64,000 nucleotides of DNA from Cyanophora paradoxa (taxonomy: Eukaryota > Glaucocystophyceae > Cyanophorales > Cyanophoraceae). The notes under the pieces were generated by a model. It was not told the DNA's origin. It was given only the letters and a program-made list of their open reading frames with translations, and did no database searches. The translations under genes were made by a program, and so were the position numbers. The DNA lies in assembly GCA_004431415.1 (NCBI GenBank), contig QPMI01000129.1, forward strand, positions 186,001 to 250,000. The letters are read 5' to 3'. Positions 11,154 to 21,700 of the stretch are shown in pieces (position 1 is the first letter of the stretch; each line of letters opens with the position of its first letter).

Positions 11154-12259
11154 ATGAGCCCTTGCCTTCCTTGCCCTTATTGCCGGTGAGTGTTCGGTGG
11201 CCTGCGTCGCAGCGTTTCGTCTCTCAAGAGGCGGGCAGGCTGGTACCGGAGGGAGATTACTTGGATTTAGAGGCACATATCAGACGGCAAGTGACGTCGA
11301 TGGCGCTCGGATCAACCCTGCCGCCTTGAAACCTTATCCTATCGGCAGTTGTGTCGCGGAGCGCCGAGCGACTGTGCAGTCGGAGACGTATCCAAAGTCC
11401 GTAACGCTCTACAGACAGTGCATCTGCCTTTCTGATCGCCCGCCGCGCGCAGGTTCTGCAAGCACCCGCTCTTCCCTCTCCTGACGACGCCCCCCACGCC
11501 GGAGATTGCTCGCGGCTGTCCGGATGGTACGTTTTGGCCTCGAGCTCGCCGGATAGACTCCAGGACCGAACTTTGCGCAGCGACGGAGATTGCGGATGGG
11601 ATCTTCCTGGGCGGCGCGCGGAGCGCGAAGGACCACTCGTGGCTCTTCCGGGCGAAGATCAGGACGATCCTCAACATGGCGAACGACGTGAACAGCCCGC
11701 TGGACGTGTACTCGAAGCTCGGCATCTCCTTCAAGGCCCGCCCCGCCGCCGTCCCGCGCCGGCCGCCCCTCCGGCGCCGCTGATTCCCCCAGCAGCGGAT
11801 CCCGTGCGCGGACCACAGCTCCTTCAACATGCGGCCGATGTTCGAGGAGGCGTTTGCGTTCCTCGACACGGCGCCCCGGCCCGCCTACGTCCACTGCGCC
11901 GTCGGCGTCAGCCGCTCCGCCACAATCGTCATCGCGTACCTCGTGCGCCGTACCCCCACCGCGCCTTGCTACCCTGCACCCCCGCCCACGCCCCGCGCCC
12001 CGGGCAGATGGCGAAGAAGAAGCTGAGCCTCGTGGAGGCGTTCACGCTCGTGCGGGAGAAGCGGCCGATCGTGTACCCCAACAAGGGCCTCCTCCTCGCC
12101 CTCCTCCTCTTCGAGCGCGAGCTCGTCGGGGAGGACCGCGCCTCCGCGCCCCTCGACATCGTGCGGCCCTGTACCCCCGCCCCCGCCGAGCCCGCTCGCC
12201 CCGCCGACGCGCCGCCGCAGGTCGACCTGCACTTCGACCCCACGCCGATGCCCGTCTGA
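11154..12259 (+). CDS. Atypical dual-specificity protein phosphatase
   Basis: Six exons (11154-11185, 11453-11526, 11581-11735, 11796-11942, 12008-12160, 12221-12259) give 199 residues. The start MSPCLPCPYCRFCKHPLF has five cysteines in a short run, which could bind metal. The catalytic domain begins at IADGIFLGGARSA and continues IRTILNMANDV, FEEAFAFLDTA, and the signature HCAVGVSRS (HCxxGxxRS: Cys nucleophile and phosphate-loop Arg). It is followed by VIAYLMAKKKLSLVEAF and REKRPIVYPNKG. This is the DUSP family that dephosphorylates Ser/Thr and Tyr on proteins such as MAP kinases; the substrate is unknown. The intron after GISFK has a GC donor (11736), and intron 1 (266 bp) is long for this locus. 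Confidence 0.92.
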
Positions 12260-12938
12260 AGGGCGGCGGGCGTGCGGCGCGGGCGGTGCGGCGCGTTGGC
12301 CTTTTCAGGCGCAGCAGCGGCGGCGCCAGCAGCAGGAGATTTCAAGGGGGGCTTCTCTCCCCCCCTGCCGTCGGAAGCGGCGGCAGCAGTAGCGGCCAGG
12401 GGAGGCTCGGGGATCTGCGGTGCATCAGAATAACAGCTTCTTCGTCTAGCTTCGTTGCCGTTCCAGTTTTTCTTCGCTTGCACTTCGCGGTTTGTGCTGT
12501 ACGTTTTCCCTTTTTGTCAGTATCGCTCATTAGATAGGCACATTTCATTAAACTCTCGATCCTTGTACGTAGACAGTTTTGCGCGGCGAGCTTTACTTGC
12601 TCGTCGATTGTTGTAGCTCCTCTTCAGAAGACTATACAGCCGTCCCTGTCATAATTCTTTACTCTCCTAGCTGCAGCTATAGACAGTATACGTACTAGTC
12701 GAGAGCCGCGCGCGAGATGGTTCGCCGCCCTCTGCGAGGCTCGAGTTGGCGAAAGTCGCTTATAGCGTTTCCCAGCGTTTTGGCCCTATGTTCTTGTGCA
12801 CAGGAAGCCGATGTTAGTTATGAACAATACAGATTTCGATACCTCGCTTGCATCGCTACGTTTACATTACGTCGCAGCACAGCTGCAGATTGCCATATGA
12901 TTGGCGCGGGGCGCTTGGAGCGTGGAGGCGGGGCGGGG
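12260..12938. other. Tail-to-tail intergenic region
   Basis: This stretch separates the phosphatase stop (+) from the pyruvate decarboxylase stop (-). GC falls in 12430-12890, as expected for 3' UTRs and spacer. No gene, tRNA or repeat is recognised. Confidence 0.4.
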
Positions 12939-15900
12939 CTAGTAGTTCTCGAAAACGCGGTCGGGGCGGCCGTTGGCGGCGGCGACGCGGGAGCCCCACT
13001 CGAGGAGCTCCTTGGAGCAGTCGTCGGGGTGGAGGGAGACCTCGATGAAGGCCAGCGCCTCCGGCTCCCCCTCCGCCCGCTTCAGCGCTGCCCCGCACCG
13101 CCCCCGCGCGTAAGAGGCGGAGCAGGGCAGCGCTGGCCGGCGGGTGTGGGGGGCGGACCCTCGACGAGCTCCTGCTCGGAAGAGACGCGGGCGCTCCACG
13201 CCTTCCCGCGCCGGGCCCCCGCGCCCTCCTCCTTGGGGCCCAGGAAGACGTCCACCAGGCCCTGCCCTCGCCCCGGCCCGGGCCTCAGGAGAGGAAGGAC
13301 GAGAGAGGGACAGGGCGGGCGGGGGGGCGGGCGGGCGGGCGGGCGGGCCTTGTAGTCCCAGTTCTGGATGCGGTTGTAGGGCCCGTCGTGGATCTCGACC
13401 TCGATGGTGTAGCCGCGGTTGTTCAGCAGGAAGATGATCGGGTTGAGCTCGTTCCTGCGCGCGCCCCGGCGCGTGTCAGCCCGGCCGTGCTCTGGACGCC
13501 GGGGCGTGGCGCGGCGCGTCGCTGCTCACCGGATCATAGTGGAGAGCTCCTGGCAGGTCATCTGCGCCGGCCCCGAGCGAGGTGAGGGGCCGGGTGGGAG
13601 GGGCCGGGGCGGGGCGGGGGGGCGGGCCTGGAAGGAGCCGTCGCCGATGAGGCCGATAGCGCGGCGGCCCTCCGCCCGCGTCGCCATCGCGTACCCCAGC
13701 ACCGCCCCCACCGACCACCTGCGGTCCGCGGGCGGGGCGACGCATTCGATGAAACGTAAGCCTTACGAAAGTTTCTGATCACGAAACGATTAACCGCGCG
13801 GACCCGATGGAGCCGTACTGCATCTGGAACTCGTACGTCGCCCCGTCGGGGAGCTTCAGCTTCTGGCCCCAGAACCAGGAGTCGCCCCTGCCCGCCCGAG
13901 CCCGACAATCAGCGCGGCGGGGGCGGCGGGGGCGACGGGGGCGGCGGGGGCGGCGGGGGCGGCGGGGGGCGGCGGGCGGACGTCTCGACGAGGAGGGAGT
14001 GGGAGGGCTTGAGGAGGTTCTGGATGTGCTTGTAAAGAACCTTGGTCTCCAGGGCGCCCTCGGCATTCGCGGGGGTGATGTCCCCGGGGGGGACGTGGAG
14101 GCGCTGCGCTCAGAGAGAAGCCGCTCAGCGGGACCGGCGAGGCCTGGGAAGCAGGCCTGGGAGTTCGAAACGGGCTCGCACGCGGTAGGCCACGAGGGAG
14201 GCGTCCTTGGGCTGGAAGGCCACCGAGGCCGCCAGCGCCGCCAGGAACTGCGCCATGTACACGCACCCGAACTGCCCGCCGCGGCGGCGACGCTCGGGAT
14301 TGGGGAGCTGGTGGCGGGGGCCGGGGCCGGGGCGGGGCGGGGGCGACCTCCTGGCCGCCGGGGAGGCGGACGCGGTCCTCGGAGACGAGCACCATCTTCT
14401 CCTTCGTGATCAGCGTCGAGTAGCTGCCCGCCGCTAGTTGAGCGCCGCGCGGGGAGGGGAGGGGAGGGGATGGGAGGCGGAGGGGCGGGCTCGCCCGACG
14501 GTCGTGTAGTCGTTGCTGCGGCCGGGCCCCGGAGGGTCGAGGTGAGGGGCGACGCGAAGCACAGCACAGCAGAGGGCGCGGACAAGATTGGTCCAACGAA
14601 GACGTAGAGATCGCAGCTCTCCACCACCTCGCACGTGAACGCTGCGAGGAGAAGTAACGCTACTGTCGGAGGCAGGAAAGAGCGGGCCGCCGCGGTGGAG
14701 CGGGTGCGCACGGGCGGAGGCCATGCCCCAGTAGGTGCCGATGAACTGCCCGTGGTTCTCGGGGAACATCCCTGCCGCGCCCCCGTGAGGCCGCGCGGGG
14801 GGTAGCAAGTGGCCGAGCGGGGCGCGCCCTTCGCGTCCGGCATCACTGCGCGGGAGGGGCCGCCGTGAGTTGGAGCCCCAAGCGGGGGCGGCGGCCGCGC
14901 GCGCACCGGCAACGGCGGAGGCGCCGCGCTCGGCGAGCTTGAGGAAGGTGGCGCGCGCCTCCGTGCCCCGCATGCGCGACCCCGCCACCAGCACCGGCTT
15001 CACCGCCCCGGACCAGAGCTGCCCGGGCGGAGGTCTTCGGGTGGCGGGCGGGCGGGCGGGCGGCTCCGCCAGGCAGACCTCGGCGACCCGCATGACGGCC
15101 TGCTCCTGCGACCACGGGTTGCCTGCGCGCGCCGCCGCCCGGCCGTCAGGTGCAGGCGGTATGGGTCCCGACCCAGCGCAGCGCACTCTTGGGGATCTTG
15201 TCGAGGCACATGGGGACCGGCGCGGGGCATTTCGCTCCAGACAGATTGCACGAGATCTGCCGCCCCGCTCAGCTGGCGGCCCGAGTGCGGCCTAGGGCGG
15301 GGGCCGCGGTCGCCTCGATGTAGACGGGCTTCTTCGCTGCGCAGATCGGAGCGTTTCAGTGTCACAGATGCGGAAGGTTATGTTCGGATTTGATTTCGGA
15401 TTTGAACCCGAGGCGCACTCTTGAGGGCGGCGGCGATGGCTTTGTCGATGAGGCGCGGCGCGTCGATGTTCGAGTTGACGACCACCGCCTCCGCCGTCAC
15501 CGTCTTGAACATCTCGTACTGCTGGTTCCGGTTCGGCAAGCCCGTCGTGTGGTGAATGATCCGGTTCGTGCTGAAGTCATTCGTGTTCGGGCCTCCCTGC
15601 ACGTGCACGACCGCGGCCGCAGGCGGGGTCTGTCAGCGCATGCGAGAACGGCGAGGCTGGCTAGGAAAACGCGCGCACGCTGATGCAGATGAGGGGAAGA
15701 TCCTCGCTGTACGCGCCCGCGACGGCATTGATAAGGCTCAGCCCGCCGACCGTAAAGGTGAACACGACAGCGCCAACGCCCTTAGCCCGCGCGTAGCCGT
15801 CCGCTGTAGGCGCGGCGGCTTTTAGAAGATGAGCGCAGCAACCATGAAAGATAGAGACCGCACCAGCGTAGCCCGCGTTGAGCTTGGGGAGAAAGGCGAG

Positions 15901-16553
15901 GCTCGCCTCAATTTGAGGAACTGCGCATGCAGGTCCAGCGAACCTCGTTGCAGCAGCCGATCATCTCCAGATTCTTATTCATGAGGAGCTGGTCCTGCAG
16001 GAAATTGATATGCGTCAGCGTTTATAATGAATAATAACTTCAGTGGGTGAGCGAAAAATATGACGCACCAGAAGGCCCAGGTTGTAGTCCTGGCTCAAGT
16101 TGAAATTAGATCTCGATCGCGAGTTTCAGCGAACCCAGCGCGTGCATTTAGCATGCGTAATTGCGCATGCATGTGCACGGCTCGCGCCATGAAAGCGACA
16201 GCACGCGGGGGGAGAGCGCACGCCGGGAACGGCGAAGTAGTGATGGACGCCGATCTGGGAAGAGCGCGCGTATAAAGCAAGGCGATTGAGATAATTCTCC
16301 GCGCACCTCCTCCAGCCGGCGCGAGAGATACGTCCCTGCGCGAGCGCGAGCGCGCGTCAGCGAGCTCGTGCGCATGCTACGTGGTGCGCGTGCGCGTGCG
16401 CAGCGCACCGATCGTTTCCGAGCCCAGCTGCAAGTCGCCGCCGAGCTCCGTGCCTCGACGCACATTCGCCGTCCTGCCGCCCGAGAAGCTTCGCTGGCAG
16501 CCAGCGTCCTCGCTCTCCACCTTGAGACGCTCGAGCTCCTTGGTGGCGGGCAT
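12939..16553 (-). CDS. Pyruvate decarboxylase (thiamine diphosphate-dependent)
   Basis: This enzyme decarboxylates pyruvate to acetaldehyde for fermentation in the cytosol. The gene is read leftward through many exons. The N-terminus [18 protein letters not shown] joins by a GTGCGC intron to [13 protein letters not shown], then [41 protein letters not shown] (with the coenzyme-activating Glu) and [20 protein letters not shown]. Next are [17 protein letters not shown], the middle domain, GLIGDGSFQ and [10 protein letters not shown], then [20 protein letters not shown] (the GDG...NN thiamine-diphosphate motif). The end is [19 protein letters not shown]. These match fungal/plant/bacterial PDC rather than acetolactate synthase. 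The middle exons (about 13,900-15,350) were not spliced one by one. The start is the ATG whose frame joins the conserved TYLSRRLEE exon. Confidence 0.93.
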
Positions 16554-16978
16554 CGTCGTCGCTCTTGTGCGTATGCGAACTCGAGGCGCTTAGGTTGGAT
16601 CCCGGATCGTGGTGAGCGGATCACGACCGAAAGGTCAACTAGTTGGAGGGGGGGTCCGCGATCCCCTTCTTCCCCCTTCTTTGTCCTTCCTCTTCTCTAT
16701 CCCTCCTCTCCTCTAGATCTAGATCTGCGAGCTCCTCTAGATCTCCCCTCTGATTTCCTCCTCTCCTGTGGATACGGCGCCGGCGTGAGCTCGAGAGGCG
16801 AATCTCCAGGAACTTGGGAGGGAGTGATACCTTGGAAAGGGAAGGCGATGCACCCCGCTGTCCCTTCTGCCTCCGCCGACAAGACTCGCATACCGGGTGA
16901 CGGGCCGGGCGAAATGAAACGCAGAGATGAACAAAAAAAACCCACAAAATTGAAAGTTTCAAAGAAAGGTCGGGGTTG
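16554..16978. other. Upstream region of pyruvate decarboxylase
   Basis: This stretch lies between the PDC start and the MCE-protein stop, both on the minus strand, and so includes the PDC promoter. A pyrimidine-rich patch (about 16650-16740) on the + strand ends in alternating AGATCT motifs. Confidence 0.35.
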
Positions 16979-18380
16979 CTAACGGGTCGGAGGAGGGGGA
17001 GGGGACACGTGCACGGGCCTTCCCGTGGCGTCGCCCACGGCCCCACGCATCCACTCCGTGAGCTGCGGCGCGGCCCGGCTCAAAAAAGCGGGCGGCGGAA
17101 AGAGGAGAGGGGGGTACGCGCACCTCGGCGACGGAGGCGACGGTGCGGCGTATGTCGGCGACGTTGCGGTCGTCGAGGAGCACGGCCGCCTTCCGCGCCA
17201 CCCCCGCCACGTCCTCCACCGCCTGCGCCCCGCGGCCGCCCCGTCAGAGGCGCCGGCTGGCTGGCGCCACGGGGAGGCAGATCTAGAGCGGGCGGGGCGC
17301 GCCTTGTCGAGCTTGTCGGAGGCGACGGCGGCCCGCGCCGTGAGCGTCTCCAGGTCCTCGAAGAGCTGCGGGCGGCCCGAGTTAAACTCACCGGCGTCTT
17401 GGATCTAGGCAAGTGGATCTGCGGCACCTTCGCGCGGTCCAGGTGGTTCGCGACGCGGGTGCCCACCTGCGAGTGCAAGGCCGTCAGACGGCACTGGTGC
17501 GGGGCCGTGCGGGCCTGCAGGCTGCGGCGGGGCGCGCCCGAACGAAGTCGTCGTAGGAGGTGCCGCTGGTGCCCTTGACGCGGTCGCCGGCACAGAGGAC
17601 GATCGCCGGGTCGCACGTGCGGCTCCGCGCCCGCTGCACCCCGAGCGCCGCCGCCGCCGAGCCGCGCAGCGGCGGGCGCCGGGCGGGGGCCCCGCTCCCC
17701 GAGGTGGAGGCCTCGGGTGCGTCGAGGGCAGAGGCGGAGGCGAGGGCGAGGGGGCCGCGGGGGTCGGGCTTGATGTCGATGACCGTCTCGCTGATGAGGC
17801 CCGACTGGTTCGCCTCGAAGAGGGCGTCCTGGGGCCCCGCCCCCGCCTCAGGCAGGGCCCGAAGGCCGAGGTCTGGGAGGGGGTCCCGGGCGGCACCTTG
17901 GGGATGATGTTCGCGTCGTCGTCGAACTCGGCCGTGACGACCACCTCGGCGGCCGTCGGCGAGACCGAGACCACCTTCCCTGCGCGCCGCCCGCGGCGGG
18001 GCTTTCAGGCCGGCTGCAGGTCTACAGGCCGGGGCGGGGCCGGGACAGCCGCACCGACGGGGACGCCGCGTAAGCGGACGATGGTGCCGGCGTGGATGCC
18101 GCTTGCGTCGTCGAAGAGAAAGTGGGCGCGGTAGGAGCGCGAGTTGACGGAGAAGGAGCCGATCCACACGACGAGGCCCGAGAGCGCCATGAGCGCCACC
18201 GCCATTGTTGCGTACACAGACAGCCTGCACGGACCAGACATCAGGCCCTGCGGGGCGCCCTGGCGGCCTGCATGAAGTGTTCCAAGTGCCGCACCGCTTC
18301 GTCCCGTGCGCTTTCTTGGAGAAGAAGGAGACGCGCTCCCAGATCATAGCTATGAACTTCCTGAGCCAGCACGAAAACAT
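16979..18380 (-). CDS. MCE-domain lipid-transfer protein, TGD2/MlaD-like (probably plastid envelope)
   Basis: MCE proteins form the substrate-binding part of ABC lipid importers. In plants TGD2 sits in the inner plastid envelope and binds phosphatidic acid; MlaD is the bacterial relative. The visible exons give a basic segment MFSCWLRKFIAMIWERV, a membrane span (SVYATMAVALMALSGLVVWI), then the MCE domain: FLFDDASGIHAGTIVRLRG, VVVTAEFDDDANIIPK, FEANQSGLISETVIDIKP, CDPAIVLCAGDRVKG. A helical C-terminus (VARKAAVLLDDRNVADIRRT) and a Pro-rich tail end at the TAG at 16979-16981. Order and motifs match plant TGD2. The 5' end is uncertain: another frame upstream (to about 18560) looks like a transit peptide rich in Arg and Ala, so the true start may be 200 bp or more further up. 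Confidence 0.82.
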
Positions 18381-18851
18381 CCGCCAGAGATAGCGGGGCC
18401 CTGCCGGCGGATCGCTGTTCACTGCAGCCGCGGAACGCGGCTGTTGTGTCGTCTTCGCCACCAAAGGCCTGGGCGACCGGGGCTCGGGCCCCGGATCTGG
18501 CTCGAAAGGCTGTGCGGCGTGCGAGGCACGCAGATCGGTGGCCGGCCTGCGTGTCGTTGGCGACCTGGCGTACGTATCCGGTTCAGATCAAACCAGGCGG
18601 ATGCAAGGGCGCTCCCGTTTCATTGTGGAAGGTGAGCGAACCTGCAAGGAACCAAACGGACCGCATGCTGTAACCGTCGCGGCGGTGTCGAGCCCAGATC
18701 GAAACTCCGGCAAAGCCGAGCGGGCCGCGGGCCGCCAACGCAAAGACTAGCCGTGCTCGGTCGCACTGGTCTCCTGCAGGAGGCCCCGGGGGGGACCAGG
18801 CCGACCAAGACCCAGGCCATTGGAATCTGCGAGAGTACCCCCAACAAAAAA
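18381..18851. promoter_or_regulatory. Divergent upstream region of MCE and phosphofructokinase genes
   Basis: This region should contain both promoters and possibly leader exons of the MCE gene (see that entry). I see no clear core-promoter motif. Confidence 0.35.
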
Positions 18852-21276
18852 ATGTTCGCCTCAACCGCCTTTCCCGCCGCCGCGAGGCAGAGCGCCCTCG
18901 TGACGGAGTGGCGTGGAGTTTCTGTGCGGAATCCCAGCTCGTGCCAACCGCTGCGGGCGCGGGTTGCGGCCCGCCGGACGTTCAAGGCCCCCGGCGCCGT
19001 CCCGCAGTTTTTCTGCGAGGCACCGGCGGAGCAGGCGACCGCCGAGCGTGCCAACGGCTACGTGCCGCAGCCGGCCATCCGCTACGATTCCCGCTGCCCA
19101 GAAGAGAGCGCGATCCCGCCGGAAGAGCTGCCGCGTGCGTCACCCCAGTAGCTAGACACCCGCCATGTGCATGGCATGCTTTTTGCATGTCGTGACGCCG
19201 GCCCGCGCCCCCTCGTCTCCTTTTGCCTCCTTTCCGGCCGGCCGCGCGCCCGCTCGTCTCCTGATGCTTCCTTTCCGTCTACTAGACGACGAGTTCCACG
19301 TGCCACACCTCGAGGACTTTATTGAAGATCTGCAATGGCGGCCCAGCCCGCTTGACGGGGAGTTCAACTGCCGCCTCTCCGAGCTTGGTGCCCCCCAGTT
19401 TTCCTTCACGGGTCAGTTCATCACGGAGGACACGATGGTCAACTATGACATCGTTGAGCGGCCCAACCGCACGCGGGACCAGCGCAAGATGCTCCGCGCT
19501 GGACCCCGCAAGAACATCTGCTACGACCCTGCGTGCGTTCTGCACCCTCCGGCCGGCCGCGCGCCCGCTTGTCTCCTTATGCTTCCTTTCCGTCCTTTCA
19601 GCACCGTGAAGGCGGCCATCGTGACGTGCGGCGGCCTCTGCCCTGGGCTCAACGTCGTTGTCCGTGAGTTGGTGATGTGCCTGTGGCGCAACTACGGCGT
19701 GCGCGACATCTACGGCATCGCCTCCGGCTACCGTGCGCCAGTAGCGCTGCTATCTGATGCGGCGCGCGGCCCCGCTGAGCTCCTCACAGGCGGCTTCTAC
19801 GATCCGGAGACTCCTTTTATCAAGCTCGACCCCGAAGTTGTTGCGACCATTCACGAGCAGGTGCGCCCACCGGGAGCCGCCGCTCCCGTCCTTTCGCTCA
19901 GGCGCTCGCCGCGGGCAGGGCGGCACTTTCCTGGGCTCGTCGCGCGGCGGCTTCGACGGCGAGAAGATCTGCAAGGCGCTGGAAGAGCACGGCATCAACC
20001 ACGTGCGCTGCGCCCCGCAATTCGCGGCCGGCGGCTGTTCGTGACCCCGCGCCGGTGCAGGTCTACATCGTCGGCGGCGACGGCACGCACCGCGGCGCGA
20101 ACGCGATATACGAAGAGACCCGCAAGCGCGGCATGCACGTCTCCGTCGTTGGTCCGCGACTGCTCCGGCGCCGGCGCCCTCGCCCGCCGCTCGCGCCCCG
20201 CCGCTGAGCGCCGCCGGCCGGCACGGCGCGCGCAGGCGTCCCGAAGACGATTGACAACGACGTCGCGTTCATCGACAAGGTCCGGAGGGCCGCCCCGGCG
20301 CCCCGCCCCGCCCCTCCCCGCCCCGTCCCGCCCTAAGCCCCGCCCCCGCAGAGCTTCGGCTTCGACACGGCGGTCGCTGAGGCGACCAAGGCGATCGAGT
20401 CGGCTTTCGGTGCGCGGCGTAGCGGCAGCACGCCGGTGGCCTCGGCGGAGCGCGCGCGCCTGACCCGGCCCCGCGCGGCGGCGCAGTGGAGTCGCGGTGC
20501 TACCCGAACGGGATCGGCGTGGTGAAGCTGATGGGCCGCTCCTCGGGCTTCATCGCGATGCACGCGGCGATGGCGTCGCGCGTGGTGGACGTGTGCCTCA
20601 TCCCCGAGGTGCCGTTCGCGCTGGAGGGCGCCAAGGGCCTCCTCCGCTACCTCGAGGCGGTCGTCGCCGAGAAGGGCCAGGCCGTCATCGTCGTCGCCGA
20701 GGGCGCCGGCCAGGACCTCATCCCCGAGACCGGCGAGAAGGACAAGTCCGGCAACAAGAAGCTCGCCAACATCGGCGCCTTCCTCGTCGACCAGATCAAG
20801 GCCCACTTCGACAAGCGCGGCAAGGAGACCAACATCAAGTACATCGACCCCACCTACAGTCCGCCCCCGCTCCCCCGCGCCCCGCGCCCTCGGCCCCCCG
20901 CGCTCGCTGAGCGGGGCCGGGGGCAGTGATCCGCTCGGTGCCGGCGAACGCGGCGGACAGCCTGTACTGCACGATCCTGGCGCAGAACGCGGTGCACGGG
21001 GCCTTCGCGGGCCTCACCGGCTTCACCTGCGGCCGCGTCAACAACAAGCACGTCTACCTCCCCATGTCCGCCATCACCCACAAGGTGCGCCGGGGTGGGG
21101 AGAGGGGAGGGCAGGGCAGGAGACCGCCTGGGCCGAAGCTCACGGCCCTCGCCCCGCAGACGGCGCACGTGAACCCCGACTCGCGCATGTGGTACCGCCT
21201 CATGTTCTCGACGATGCAGCCCGAGTTCTCCACGCACATCCCCGTCGAGGAGCAGGACCCCAAGGACGACATCTAA
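18852..21276 (+). CDS. ATP-type 6-phosphofructokinase, plant-like
   Basis: Phosphofructokinase converts fructose 6-phosphate to the 1,6-bisphosphate. Eleven exons (18852-19134, 19286-19532, 19602-19732, 19790-19860, 19919-20002, 20061-20151, 20236-20279, 20352-20409, 20487-20858, 20927-21084, 21160-21276) join to 551 residues. Motifs: [29 protein letters not shown] (GGDGT, the ATP-type glycine), [15 protein letters not shown] (TIDND catalytic Asp), [57 protein letters not shown]. These match plant ATP-PFK rather than animal tandem PFK. The N-terminal 90 residues start [17 protein letters not shown] with Arg/Ala-rich composition, consistent with a transit peptide. The 3' halves of introns 1 and 2 share a 46-bp repeat. 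Confidence 0.95.
19234..19594 (+). repeat. Related 46-bp block in two adjacent introns
   Basis: Positions 19234-19279 (end of intron 1) and 19549-19594 (end of intron 2) are the same 46-bp sequence with two mismatches, starting CCGGCCGGCCGCGCGCCCGC and ending TTCCTTTCCGTC. A more diverged copy precedes the first (about 19198-19236). Each block runs to within a few bases of the splice acceptor. Confidence 0.85.
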
Positions 21277-21700
21277 CTCGATCCGAGCCCGCCCGCCCGC
21301 TCGTTTCCGAGGGAGGTTTCCGCTCAGGCTCGCTTGTTTTCGCCGCATAATGACTTTGTCACCTTTCCATCTCCATCGCCGCTAGCTATAGTGCATTAGA
21401 TCGTGACGCGTGATGTTCGCGTGCTGTTCGCCTCGACCGCCCTTCCCCCCGCCGCGAGGCAGAGCGCCGCTAGTGTAGGCATCTGAACGCTCGTGTCGCC
21501 CCCAGCATGTTTTGATCAAGAGAGTTAGGCAGTCAGATATTTCAAGCAGGGCAGTCCCGTCCCCAGACAGTTTTTGATTGGTCCCCTCTTCTGGCGTCGT
21601 TCTAGTTTTATGTATATTCGTGAAGTGTCGTCAATTTATACAGCTCCCCGTCGGTCATTCAGGAGGGGATCATGTACAAGTGTGAGCATTGCGAGCTAGA
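21277..21700. other. Convergent 3' intergenic region with a copy of the PFK 5' coding end
   Basis: Positions 21425-21468 repeat PFK codons 1-15 (18853-18896) with about two differences: TGTTCGCCTC.ACCGCC ... GCGAGGCAGAGCGCC. The copy is in the same orientation, about 150 bp after the PFK stop. The rest holds the 3' UTRs of PFK (+) and the SDR gene (-). Confidence 0.7.

Noticed and set aside
13779-14912. Long minus-strand frames of 250-380 codons in the pyruvate decarboxylase gene
   Set aside because: They run through intron sequence in one frame, while the conserved PDC motifs require splicing between frames. They are artefacts of few stop codons at high GC.
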